A DNA stretch of 64,000 nt from Pseudopyrenochaeta lycopersici (GCA_003313425.1 NHZP01000008.1:186001-250000), one strand, 5' to 3'; counted from the stretch's first letter, positions 22,470-33,828 are shown. The notes: generated by a model from the letters alone, not told the origin. Numbers and translations are program-made.

Positions 22470-23564
22470 ATGGACAACATACAAGAGTCTCCAATCACGG
22501 ACATGGAACAATCCCGATCGGACACGCCCGTAGTAGGGCCCAGGGAACAGGTCTCAACCTTGGACGCAACTGCACCACTAGATTTCGATGCCGGTCTTAT
22601 CGACTCGGACTTACGGTTCTCGCAGTCTTTCCCTCTAGTCGTCGACGAAAATTGTCCAGAATTGTCCGCACCCATAACCAACAGTGTCGCTGAGCATTCC
22701 ATCCCCCGCGACATCATCTCTACCAACATCTCAAAAACAAAACTTCAATCCGAGCTCGTGCGGCCTCTTATAGCGGGGACGTATTGTGGAGACCCTGCCT
22801 ACCTTCTTAAACTCCAGTTTCAATTCCAAGTTCCCGAAGGCGGCCGCAACTGGTTCAGTAGGATAAAAGTGGCAAGCATCAGTATTGCTTTAGAGGATGC
22901 GCCGGCCGAGGGGGCAGCCAAAGAGCTTTCCAGCACCAAGGCGGGGTGGAAGAAAAAAACCTCCCGAATTGGCGCAAATGTGAAAAGTCCTGCAATTGTC
23001 AAAACATATCCTGGCCCTCAAGGATTCCAAGGACGCATTCCTACCACCCCAGCAACCAGTGATAAAAGAGCACGAAATCAGCCAAACGATCATAATCATT
23101 CCCGAACCCAGGCCAACGCCCGGGCTCAAGCCCACCCTCAGTCCGGTGATAGTTTTACTAGGGACCAGGATTATATGGAAGAGGATACAAGTATAGCAAA
23201 AGTAGAAACAATGCGCACTGGCCGACAGCGCGAAAGGCTCATCATCACACTCATGGAGATGAATGGTCTGGGAATCCCCTCCCACTTGGTCGTCCCACTG
23301 ATCCTGACCCACCAATCTCGCCGCTTCAGTATGCGCGTTACTGTGAATGCTACATTCGGGCTCTGGCGCGGAGTCCTGGCGGACAACATCCCTGTTCTCG
23401 GCGGCGCGGATGAGCCATTGTTCTTTGATCCGACAGTGCTGGAGAGGTTGATGGAAGGTGGTGCTCGGGGTGTCGGAGGTCAGAAGGTGGTAGAGTGGGG
23501 TGAAAAATTAGAAGAGATGGATTTGCAGCTGTATAGCTCGCTGGTGGACAGTGATATCTCTTGA
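22470..23564 (+). CDS. Orphan beta-rich protein, unknown function
   Basis: Intronless 364-aa frame starting at ATG 22470 and ending in TGA. I do not recognise a named domain. Residues 1-75 are acidic and polar and look disordered. About 90-150 is strand-rich (LLKLQFQFQV, VASISIALED). About 170-245 is a polar linker rich in Asn, His, Gln and Arg. From about 255 a second strand-rich region runs through IPSHLVVPLILTHQSRRFSM to a block with DEPLFFDPTVL. The arrangement loosely recalls a family of uncharacterised filamentous-fungal proteins ending in a D-P-x-x-F-D-P block, but that is an impression. No signal peptide or membrane segment. It lies head-to-head with the CHAT gene. Confidence 0.6.
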   Translation: MDNIQESPITDMEQSRSDTPVVGPREQVSTLDATAPLDFDAGLIDSDLRFSQSFPLVVDENCPELSAPITNSVAEHSIPRDIISTNISKTKLQSELVRPLIAGTYCGDPAYLLKLQFQFQVPEGGRNWFSRIKVASISIALEDAPAEGAAKELSSTKAGWKKKTSRIGANVKSPAIVKTYPGPQGFQGRIPTTPATSDKRARNQPNDHNHSRTQANARAQAHPQSGDSFTRDQDYMEEDTSIAKVETMRTGRQRERLIITLMEMNGLGIPSHLVVPLILTHQSRRFSMRVTVNATFGLWRGVLADNIPVLGGADEPLFFDPTVLERLMEGGARGVGGQKVVEWGEKLEEMDLQLYSSLVDSDIS

Positions 23565-24202
23565 TCTTGAATGATGATAATCCAAGGAATATACCAGCTC
23601 CGTATAGAAATCATGCAATTCGGGGCTAGCTTCATATCATGGGCAATATTGTTACATTTCTGCACTTCAACATCTCACCTACAATCACTTGGCCTGGCAT
23701 TCGGTTACAGATTTGACATACAACCTCTTTCTGTGCCTTCCATTGTCATCATAACATGGGCGTATTGGAGTCTTCTTTGATTCCATTTAGGCATCTATTT
23801 CAGAAGAATGTTACACGGGTAATCAGCAAGCCGCAAATGGGATAAACCGTTTCAGCTATTGGCCATGCCCGGATTTCGAAGCCGAAAATGTGGCGTAGTC
23901 TCGAAGGCAGTCCTTCTATCGTATTCCGCCAATCTGAAATCCATTCTTCACGTTCTATATATACTCTTGAAATTCTGCAAGGCTTCGTTATGATGGTTAA
24001 TTGGATAGCATACAATATAACAACGCAAGTCAGCGATATAAAAGAGATGTTTGAATCTGTTCAAATGTCGCTCATTCATGCTTCGCTTCATTTTGCTGTG
24101 CTCATGATGCAAAATCCTTTCAACTGCAGTACAAATGCGGATACCACCCTGTGCAAACCAGAACCAAAAAAAAACGAATCTCTCCATGCTCATGCAACTT
24201 CA
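23565..24202. other. Intergenic, convergent
   Basis: About 640 bp between two converging stop codons. AT-rich, with no gene recognised. Confidence 0.4.
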
Positions 24203-25759
24203 TCATACGTCGTCAACTAATCTCCATCCCCTCTCCATAAGCCTGTTACTTTCTTCACTTCCCTCATCCACCAACTTCCGACTCGTTTCTACTCCCGCAA
24301 CTGGCAGTGGGACTTCATACCTCTTCCCCTGAGGCGCCTCCGCCCCCTCAATGCTGTAGGGAAACTTCACATACTCCGGTAGTAAGCCCAACTGCTGTAG
24401 TGCGGTAGCTTGATCCCAGGAAATATGCTCGTGGCATAAACGATCGCCTCGCAGTGCGACTATGCTTGTGAATGGAATCTCGAGCTTCTTACCAGTTGGT
24501 GGAATACCAGGTATAAGCCAGGGAACGTGTTTGGTGTGAGTAAGACTGAAGACGAATTCGTCGATTACGCGGTCGATGCCGACAGTGCGGGAGACGAGGC
24601 TGAGCGCTGTGTCGGGTGGGTTGCTGAAGACAAAGTGGTGGGTGTAGAATGATGTCAATCGGTCTTTCCCTATGCCGCCTCTACAAGGAAGTCAGTCAAT
24701 ACTTCAAGGTTGAAATGTTACTAGATGGGACGCTTACGTCATAGTCGGAATATGATTAACATAAGGTTGATCGACCATGGTTGCCATCGTCTTCTCTACG
24801 TCCCTCTCAGCAAACTCGAACTTGCAATGCTCTTCCCACACAGCCTCAAGGTCAAAAAAAGGTCCATTCAGTAGTGGCTTCAAGAACGTAAGACTTCTTG
24901 TGTGCGCTATTCCTGCACTTCTCTTATGGTAATCTTTATCGCTCGGTAGCACCCAACCAGACTCTCTCTTCGCATCCTCGTAGCGGTAAGACTTGACAAT
25001 ACCCGATGGTGACGCACGCGCTAGGTCAGGAGCAACAGAGAAGGATTCGCGTCGCGGGACGTCTGGGCCGGCAATGTGAACGAGCTGAGGCGGGATGGAT
25101 TTTATGGATTCGTTGAGCGTAGTGACTTTCCTGCCGCCGTATGACACAAGTGCCTTGACATCAGGAGTGAGGCAAACAGCTTCTTCTACGTAGTATGGTA
25201 GCCGTGAGATGTATGCTGCGGATATCGTTAGCTCCAAAGCCACCCTTCATCTCTTCGATTCCATATCCGTGCTTGGACAGAAAACACTACCCACATATTA
25301 CTCCGACGCCATTTCCAAATTCACAACCCTCACAGCCTTTCAAAATTTCCAGCGCCTTCTGTAATGGAAATTCGCCGCCATCGTCGACTTTGCCAGGGAC
25401 CAATAGCTATCTCAACAATTAGCATTAGTATTGACAACACTTCCGTGTTATGCATTATCCTCAACTCTTCTCCATGCCACCATCCCCTAACACAACAAGA
25501 ATAAACCAGGTCAACGTACCTGTACAACACAATACCCCTCTTCTGCCCATTTCTGCAGCGGCGGTGGATCCAAATGCTTATCACTTTTCGCAATCAGTGC
25601 ATAATGATCCAGCACCAGAATCAGCCCAGGCCCTTTTCCCCGTCGCGACAGCGGCGCCTGTAAGATTAAATGCGTCGATATCTCTTGGGGTGCAGGGTAG
25701 GAAGGCTGGTGGTGAGGGGCAGACGAGGATGATGGTGGGGTAGTTGGAGCTCCGCCCAT
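24203..25759 (-). CDS. Dienelactone-hydrolase-like / NTF2-like fusion protein
   Basis: Four exons: 25759-25520, 25406-25295, 25215-24738 and 24680-24203, 435 aa in total. Introns of 113, 79 and 57 nt all have good branch sites (GCTAATT, GCTAACG in the first two). The N-terminal half resembles dienelactone hydrolase (carboxymethylenebutenolidase). The C-terminal half, from about residue 265, is SnoaL/NTF2-like (MVDQPYVNHIPTMTGG, FYTHHFVFSNPPD, VGIDRVIDEFVFSLTHT). Fungal homologues are usually labelled carboxymethylenebutenolidase. The Gly-x-Cys-x-Gly-Gly nucleophile elbow of classical dienelactone hydrolase is absent: the strand reads GVGVISY and goes straight to YISRLPYY. Enzymatic activity is therefore uncertain. 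The first ~20 residues are Ser/Pro-rich. Confidence 0.8.
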
Positions 25760-26422
25760 GATGTCGACTTCTCAGGGATTATGCAGTGCAATTAAGAGCA
25801 ATGGAGGGGAAAGTAAGTAAGGAGGGAGGTGAGCGGATGTGAGCGGTAGGCAGTGAGATTGGAGTACAGCGACAGGAGAGACAGTAGTGTGGGGTAATAA
25901 AGTGCTGTATCACAACGTGACGAGGATGGTGCTTGGATTCACGAATACATCTGCGAGGATTGTGGCACGAGAGCTCGCTCTGCGTAACGCCATACCTTTT
26001 GCAGGTAGCTCGAGCTGTTGTGGCCCCTGTACCTAGTATTGAGACATTAAGAGGCGCATTTTGTTTCCGTAGAAGAAACATAGAAGTGTTACACAGCTCC
26101 ATGATACCTCGGATGCCTTCGCCAGTCATAGCAATTCTCCAATACCAAGCCTCCTGTGCATAAAGTCATTTCACGCCCCGTCCGTACCCAAAAGCTTGAG
26201 GCTTGCATTGAACGTTGAGGAATCTTCGGAGAGAAAACTATGGGTACAAAGCCTTGGGGCAAAATGAAACATGACTATGTGGTTTCTAAATGCTAGTGGG
26301 TATCTTAAGAATTGCTCGCCAAGAGTGGAGATGGTAACAATGTATATCATATAGTATGACATGCGAACGAACGATGATAATGTCGAGTCGCTATGGGTTA
26401 TGCTCAATCGATACAAGAGAGC
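25760..26422. other. Intergenic between DLH-like gene and MSH1 3' end
   Basis: About 660 bp holding the promoter of the DLH-like gene and the 3' end of MSH1. No gene recognised. Confidence 0.4.
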
Positions 26423-29400
26423 CTAATTAGTGAGAGAATTTTGCTCTGCATGCCTTTTAGTCGTTTTGAAACGTTCACTAGTGCTGGAAGGCTTCAGCCG
26501 CGCCAGCACCTGGGCAGCGACTGTAATGGCGTCCTCGGGAAGACCTGAGAATGTTAATTATTGTATAAGAGAAAGACTTGATTTAAACTCACCAGCAACT
26601 CTTGCGACCTTCAATGCATGGCTTTGCCGATTGATACCCTTCCTCAAGCGATGTACGTACGAAAATCTGCCATCAGGCTCCTCGAGCACATCATTGCAAT
26701 AACATCCCAACTTTTCGAAGTCCTTCGTCATATCAGTGAGAGCGTGGAAGTGGGTTGCGAAAAGCGTCCGACACCGATTGACGTGATAGAGATGGTGAAG
26801 GCAGGCATAGCCCACAGCGATACCATCTTCAGGCGTAGTCCCCCTCCCTACTTCGTCCATGATAACGAAAGAGTGAGGTGTGGCTTCTTTCAGAATCTGG
26901 GCAGTTTCTAGCATTTCGACCATGAACGTGGACTGGTCCTGATACAAATTGTCCGCTGAGCCAACACGACTGAAGACCTTATCAACAAGTCCTATCTCTG
27001 CATATTCTGCTGGTACAAATGAGCCTGTTTGTGCCAAAATAGATAGAAGAGCGTTCTGACGGAGGTATGTGCTCTTGCCAGCCATGTTTGGACCAGTGAT
27101 GAGCCATATGCGTTCTTTGTCGCCCAGGAGGCAGTCATTGGGCGCGAACTTGCGTCCTTGGTCACTGAGCCCAGCTTCTACGACTGGATGTCGGCCTCCA
27201 ACAATGTTATGTGATGGTTCAGCACTCAAAATTGGTCGTGTAAAACCTTTATCAACAGCTAGAATGGCGAAAGCGCAGGCTACATCGAGCTCATCAAGGA
27301 CGGAGGCGTTCCGACGTAACTTCACAAGGTTCCGAACGACACCTTCACGGAGCTCGCCTAGCACACGCTGTTCCTCATTTCGAATATGAAAGCGGGTCTC
27401 GTCCATCTGCGCTCCTAATTGTGCCCATTCTGGAATCTGGAACGAGCGCGTTGACTTACTACTGCTCAAGCTCTTGGGATAATGAGCAGTGACACGTGAG
27501 GTATCTTTGCCCTTCACGTGAGCAATATGTGCCAGGTTGGGAGTCCACTTTAATACGAGGCTCTCTGTTCCCAGTTTTTGTCGTAGCCGTTCCTCCAATA
27601 CCGTTTTCTCCTGAGCCATAGACTTCAAGGTGTTGTGAAGTCGCTCTAAGGCGGGACTGGCATTGCGTTTCATTATGTGTACATCGTCTCGTCCATCTGT
27701 TGCACTCTTAAAGGTTCCAACGATCATGTGAGGCTTTGGTTGGATGCGTTTCGGCATGTTCTTGAGATCGTCTTCACCAGCCTCTCGTCCTAGTACGTCT
27801 TGAGCTAGCTCTGACATCTCGCCTGCGCTTTCGTCTTCAATGCGATGGTATTCAGATAAACCTTCCTCATCGATGGCATTTTGAATACGCCGGGCAAGCT
27901 CTAGCGGCTGTTCCAAATCAAACCGTCGGTCTAGAGCAGAAATAGCTTGTCTTCGTCGGGTCTCTGATGCACTCTTTGTGGGGTCGGTGAGGATAGTTTT
28001 CGCTGACGATACATGCTCGCGGAGAATTGTAACGATATCGGAGGTCGTCATAATGGTCTTAGAAAGTTCCATGAGATCATCAGCATCGCCGCGACCGTAG
28101 GCAAATTTTGTTACCAGACGCAGTGAATCGAAAGTCTGCTCGAGCAATGCTACCACGTGTTGTCGAAGCTGTGGATATTCGATCATCTCTTCCACTAAAT
28201 CTAGCCTATTGTTGATTGTAGACAACGACATTGACGGTGCAGCTAGATGCGGTAAGCCACCTCGAATGTCACACACCGATTATTTACTTACACAAACGTT
28301 GTGTGAGGAGCCTGGTTCCACTCTTGGTGACAGTCTTCTTTAGTGAGTGCAGTAAGCTTCCTTCGAAGGTGCCATCACGAATAGTGGTACGTATCTCCAA
28401 GGCCCTTAAGCTGTTCTTATCAATACTCATATGTTCTTCCGCTTGATGTCTCACTGGAGCTTGAAGTCGGGACCGTGAGCCGAGCAGCTGATGCTTTACG
28501 TAGTGTAAGAGTGAACCACCTGCAGCAACTTCGCTAGGTGTAAAATTGTCTGTGTCAAAGTCATCCACAACATCCTCCAGCATAGGTATCCAATCAGTCA
28601 TGATAAGTGGCTCCTGTGATGGCTCCTGGAAAGTGATGATGTGTCCATCTTCCTGCAGTATCGAGACAATACGTGAATGGTCTTGTTCTTGGAATATGCT
28701 ATCCAGTACGATTTCTCTTGGCTTGATGCGAGCCACAGCTGAGGGTAACGAGGCAATATCCGTAACTTGTGTTAGGAAATCACCGCTCGACAGGTCTATC
28801 CAGGCAAGGCCAACCTCCGTACGCGGCAGGTTAAGCACTGAAGATACACTGGAGCTACCGGGGCTTTCTTTCAGAGCCTTCTCCTTCTTGAGCACCTCTG
28901 GATCTACGTGAATACTGAGTAGGAAGTTATTTTCCCATGGATCCATGAAGTGTTCATCGATGAGCGTGCCTGGCGTGATAATGCGCGAAACTCTTCTGGT
29001 ATACTGAGGTTCGCCCTTTGCCTTGGCTGGTGCATCGTTGAGAAACTCATCGCTGATGGCGACATGCTTGTTCAGATCTTGGACTAAGATCTTGAGGTAG
29101 CGGTCCAGCTGATAGGCGGGGAAGCCGGCCTGGAAAAGTCAACATATCGTATGCAAAGATCCACAAGCTTAGCATACCATGGACACTGCCGGCTTTTTGC
29201 TGCCTCTGAGAGATTTTCTCTTGGATTTCTTCAGGTTCAGTAGTGGAGCAAACTCATCAGCGTGTTCGAAGTAGAGCTGACCCATGTTAGCAGGGCTCGT
29301 AAGCAAAGATGAATACTTGCCTCATAGAAGCCACCAACCCGTGTAACCACAACACAATAGCTGAACTTGAGCATATTGTTGCGCACTTGTTGCAGCAACG

Positions 29401-29770
29401 GAGGATATTCCGGTTCAGCATCATCTTGAGGAGGTAATGCATTTGTTTTGATAGCACCCTGCGGCAGCTGATCAAGATCCACAGTGACCTTTCTCTTTGC
29501 GCCGCGGTACTGAAACACTTGATGCCATTGTGCGTCGGTGCCTCGCCGTGCACGTGGTTTCGCGAATGGTCGCGTTGATTCCGAAATTGGGAGCCTGAGA
29601 GCTGTGCTGTAGGCTCTTCTGGGAACTTGAAGACGGGGGCTGCAAAATTGTACATCAACACGCGCCAAGGACCGAGTGTGATTCAACAGCATCCTCTTGG
29701 ACAAAGCAGCGATGGAATGACAGGCGTTTGGGGGAGCTATGGTAGTGGACATGCAGGTACGCGTCTGCAT
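26423..29770 (-). CDS. MSH1: Mitochondrial MutS homologue MSH1
   Basis: Five exons: 29770-29321, 29276-29178, 29129-28292, 28242-26593 and 26544-26423, giving 1052 aa. MSH1 is the mitochondrial MutS protein that maintains mtDNA. Its N terminus is Arg/Ser-rich with few acids (RRAYSTALRLP), as in a mitochondrial presequence. The MutS mismatch-recognition motif GGFYE is at residues 146-150. The P-loop (TGPNMAGKST) is near 840, followed by the Walker B block DEVGRGTTPEDG and the ATHFH motif. Intron 1 (29277-29320) is a GC-AG intron (GCAAGT donor, branch GCTAAC) falling just after the FYE codons. The other introns are 48, 49 and 48 nt and all GT-AG. Alternative in-frame starts exist at residues 7 and 27. 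Confidence 0.92.
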
Positions 29771-29885
29771 GCGGTTAGCAGCTTATGACGGCTCGAGCGG
29801 GCGCGGGGTTCTCGGAATTCACTTCAAGCTCAAATTCCGGGGATATGCACTTGCTTCGGCTACTTTCACTCTTCACACAGCAACA
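29771..29885. promoter_or_regulatory. Bidirectional promoter MSH1/HEM12
   Basis: Only 115 bp lie between the start codon of MSH1 (minus) and that of HEM12 (plus). Both genes must share this stretch or initiate inside each other. A mitochondrial maintenance gene and a haem gene could be co-regulated from here; no specific binding site was assigned. Confidence 0.5.
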
Positions 29886-31186
29886 ATGGCACCGCAATTT
29901 GAGCCCATGCAAAATGATTTGATTCTCCGAACAGCGAGAGGTGTGTGAGAGCTCTGCTGACCAAATAGCACTACAACGAACTAACAGATGGACAGGCGAA
30001 AAAGTCGAACGCCCGCCAATATGGGTGATGCGTCAGGGTGCGGAGCTGCAGTCCAGGCTGAGATTCTCCCATACTGACAATTAACAGCTGGGCGCTACCT
30101 CCCCGAATACCATGAAGCGAAAGGCGGCCATGACTTCTTTGAGTGTTGCCGCAGCGCTGAGATCGCCTCCACGCTCACGCTACAACCTATTGAACGATAC
30201 GCTGGCCTTATTGACGCCGCTATCATCTTCTCCGATATCCTCGTCATCCCGCAAGCCATGGGCATGGAGGTCATCATGGTAGACAAGAAAGGCCCTCACT
30301 TTCCCGACCCATTGCAGACACCAGAAGACAAGCAGTACAAGGAAGTGCTCGAGAGGAAGGTGGATGTTGCCGAGTCGCTGGACTATGTGTACAAAGCAAT
30401 TACTCTGACGAGGAAAAAGTTGGCAGGAAGGGTGCCTCTCATTGGCTTCTGCGGAGCACCCTGGACGCTCCTGTGCTACATGGTGGAGGGGGGAGGCAGT
30501 AAGATGTTCATTCAGATCAAGACTTGGATATACAAGCATCCAGAGGAAAGCAAAGCGCTGCTGCAAAAGATTGCTGAGCTTTGTGTCGAGTACCTGGCTC
30601 TTCAGGTGCAGGCTGGAGCTCAAGTACGTTCCTGTATGCCTGGCAAAGACATGATGCTAACTTCCCGTAGATGGTCCAAGTCTTCGATTCATGGGCGGGC
30701 GAGCTTTCACCATCCTCTTTCAAGACGTTTGCCCTGCCGTATCTTAATTACATTGCTGACAATCTTCCTTCATGCCTGCAATCAAAGGGCCTCGAACCTG
30801 TCCCTATGACCGTTTTTGCGAAAGGAGCATGGTACTCTTTGTCCGACCTTTGCGACTCAAACTACAACACAATCGGCCTGGACTGGTTGCATGACCCAGC
30901 CGAGGCATACAAGGTTGCGAGGGCGAAGGGTAAGGTTCTGCAAGGCAATGCTGATCCCGGTGTCCTATACGGCAGCCGGGAATCTATTACGAAGGTGGTG
31001 GAGGACATGGTCGCTGGTTTTGGCGGCGGTAAACAAGGGTGGATTGCGAATCTTGGTCATGGTATGTTCGGCTGTCCAAAGTCCCAATGGCCAGATACTG
31101 ACACTTTCAAAGGAATAACACCATTTGTGAAACCCGACGATCTGAAGTTCTACTTCGAAGAAATCCATAGACTAACAAAGTCATAA
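29886..31186 (+). CDS. HEM12: Uroporphyrinogen decarboxylase
   Basis: Four exons: 29886-29940, 29996-30037, 30088-30623 and 30671-31186, giving 382 aa. The enzyme decarboxylates the four acetate side chains of uroporphyrinogen III to coproporphyrinogen III in cytosolic haem synthesis. Signature 1 ([16 protein letters not shown]) starts at residue 25 and is assembled across intron 2. Signature 2 ([16 protein letters not shown]) is complete. Introns are 55, 50 and 47 nt; exon 2 is only 42 nt. Length is slightly above the usual 360-370 aa. The stop codon is 42 bp from that of the convergent FCY1, so their 3' UTRs overlap. Confidence 0.95.
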
Positions 31187-31228
31187 GCTGAATAATAATA
31201 CTTTAGCGCAATGTCGCTATGTTGGTCA

Positions 31229-31734
31229 TCACGTTTCTTCTTCACCAATATCCTCATACCAATCGTCAGGCTTCTCTTTGATGAACTTCTCCATCAGTTG
31301 CTTGCACTCTTTGTCCTCGAGCACAACAACATCAATGCCCTTGCTCCTCAGATACTCTTCACCGCCAACAAAAGTCTTGTTCTCGCCAATGACAACGCGC
31401 TTCACTTTATACATGACGCAGGCTCCCGTACACATGTCGCATGGGCTGAGCGTAGTGTACATGGTCGCCCCGCGATAAGTCGACGCAGGCAAGCGCCCCG
31501 CATTCTCGAGAGCGGATATCTCTGCCTGGGCGAGTTAGGATAGATGATGCCGAACTAGAGTGTCCCACCTACATGCAGCGTAGCACTGCCTTGCTGAATG
31601 CGCATGTTGTGTCCTTGACCGAGAAGCTCGCCTTGTGCTGACACCAGGGCCGCCCCAATTGGCACCCCACCCTCACGGTTGCCTTGACGGGCTTCCTCCA
31701 AGGCAGCCTTGAAGCCCGCATCTTCTGCAGACAT
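31229..31734 (-). CDS. FCY1: Cytosine deaminase
   Basis: Two exons, 31734-31573 and 31525-31229, intron 47 nt, giving 152 aa (yeast Fcy1 is 158). It deaminates cytosine to uracil in pyrimidine salvage. Zinc and catalytic residues are all visible: His54 and Glu56 of the HAE motif, and Cys83 and Cys86 in SPCDMC. The intron lies exactly between the codon for His54 and those for Ala55-Glu56. It converges with HEM12 and is divergent from the DnaJ gene. Confidence 0.93.
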
Positions 31735-32495
31735 GACTTCGCTTCACAAACAGATGGACGTACTAGCTAGCAATGGATTATTCCATCCAAGCAAACGCAG
31801 GGTCCCGCCATGGCGGCGATAAGGATCTTTCGATCTCGTACCACCCGATTGGCTCATGTGCGGTGGCCATAGCGCGGTTCATCGAAGCTTCCTAAGACTT
31901 GCACACCCAAAATGGACGCATATGCTCGCCAGTACGCTTTCCGGCATTAAAATACTTGGATTTTCCTTGAATGCTGGATTCTGTTGGGACAGCTGAAGCA
32001 TTTGCGCAGGCAGACGTATGCTTTCAGGCTCTCTCAGGCTGTTGGGCGGCGGTGGAAAGGCGTAGAATCGATTGGAAACTTCTCTCGCTCGGCGCAGTCG
32101 GGGCATTTCCAACATCCCGGTTGACTACTTTTAATCCACAAGCGTTCGCCTTTGCCTTTGATTCTCACAAAAATATACACTGCACTTTGCATTCCACACG
32201 TGCGCCTCTGACTCCCGCCACCGCACTCTATACGGCGACTTATCGGTAAGCGTTTTTTGTTGACTCCCACGGCGGCGAAGAAGATCCCGGCAACTTCTAC
32301 GAGGCTGACGCAGATTGGCGAATGTTGAACTTGTGCCCCGTTGTTTTATCGCTGACTTGTATAAGATCTCTAGGGTACAGCGACTCGCGCCCTCTTTAAA
32401 TTCACCTATAGCCACTGCCAACTACCCTCGACACGACCTCTTGCGACCCCGCTAGCCCCTCTTCTCCGCCCAACACTCCGTCCTCCACCACAGTC
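31735..32495. promoter_or_regulatory. Divergent promoter region FCY1/DnaJ with possible heat-shock element
   Basis: 761 bp between the start codons. GAAACTTC at 32075-32082 is a two-unit heat-shock element (GAAnnTTC). Looser TTC/GAA units lie nearby (for example AACTTCTACGAG around 32290). Such sites suit a YDJ1-type chaperone gene, but the match is short. No gene was seen in the stretch. Confidence 0.3.
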
Positions 32496-33828
32496 ATGGT
32501 GAAAGACACCAAATTTTACGACATCCTCGGGGTATGTATACCTTCGAAACACAAGCAGACCAAAAGCGTAGAATTAACAACCACAGGTGTCGGCAGATGC
32601 GTCAGACGCACAACTGAAGTCAGCATACAAGAAGGGTGCGCTCAAATGGCATCCCGATAAGAATGCACACAACCCCGACGCCGCGGACAAATTCAAAGAC
32701 CTCTCACACGCATATGAAGTCCTCTCCGACCCACAAAAGCGCCAACTGTACGACCAATATGGCGAGGAAGGCCTAGAGCAGGGCGGCATGGGTGGGGGCG
32801 GCATGGCTGCCGAGGATCTGTTTGCACAGTTCTTCGGCGGTGGTGGCGGCCCATTCGGAGGCATGTTTGGCGGCGGCATGGGAGGAGGACGCGAGCAAGG
32901 CCCAAAGAAGGCCCGCACCATCTCTCATGTTCACAAAGTCTCGCTCGAGGACATTTACCGCGGCAAGATTTCAAAGCTTGCGCTACAGAAGTCTGTCATT
33001 TGCCCCAAATGCCACGGCATTGGTGGCAAGGAGGGCGCCGTCAAGAAGTGCGCTGGCTGTGATGGCCGTGGTATGAAGCACATGATGAGGCAGATGGGTC
33101 CCATGATTCAGCGCTTCCAGACTGTCTGCCCCGATTGCCAGGGCGAGGGCGAGATCATCCGCGACAAGGACCGATGCAAGCAGTGCAATGGCAAGAAGAC
33201 CATTATCGAGCGCAAGGTTCTCCACGTTCACGTCGACCGCGGCGTTAAGAGCGGCCACAAGATTGAGTTCCGCGGCGAGGGCGACCAGCTTCCTGGTGTC
33301 GAACCGGGTGACGTTGTGTTCGAGATTGAGCAAAAGCCCCACACCCGCTTCCAACGCAAGGACGATGACCTTTTCTACCACGCCGAAATTGATCTTCTGA
33401 CTGCTCTTGCCGGCGGCCAGATTCACATTGAACATCTTGACGAACGGTGGTTAACTGTCGACATCATCCCCGGCGAGTGCATCAGCCCTGGAGAGGTCAA
33501 GGTTATTCGAGGCCAGGGTATGCCTTCATACAGGCACCACGATTTCGGCAACTTGTACATCCAATTCGATGTTAAGTTCCCGGAGCGTCTTGGCAACGAA
33601 GAGGACGGCCCCATGTCTCCCGAGCAGATTCGCGCTCTCGAGTCCGTCCTGCCACCTCGCAAGGTCCCCGACTCCCTGCCCCCGCCAGACGCTATGACCG
33701 AAGACTTCACGCTTGACACTGTCGATCCTACCAGGGAATCAGCGCGCGCTCGCGGAATGACCGGTATGGACGATGATGATGACGACATGCACCCTGGCGC
33801 AGAACGTGTACAGTGTGCATCCCAGTAA
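32496..33828 (+). CDS. YDJ1: Type I DnaJ/Hsp40 co-chaperone, Ydj1-like, farnesylated
   Basis: Two exons, 32496-32531 and 32587-33828, intron 55 nt, giving 425 aa. It stimulates Hsp70 ATPase and delivers unfolded clients in the cytosol and at the ER and mitochondrial surfaces. The J domain has HPD at residues 34-36. A Gly/Phe/Met-rich linker follows, then four CxxCxGxG zinc modules (CPKCHGIG, CAGCDGRG, CPDCQGEG, CKQCNGKK) and the C-terminal substrate-binding domains. The last four residues are CASQ, a farnesylation box identical in type to that of yeast Ydj1. Exon 1 codes for just 12 residues. Confidence 0.95.

Noticed and set aside
29287..29661. 124-aa alternative minus frame inside MSH1 exon 1
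   Set aside because: Out of frame with the MutS motif GGFYE and the presequence; shadow frame.
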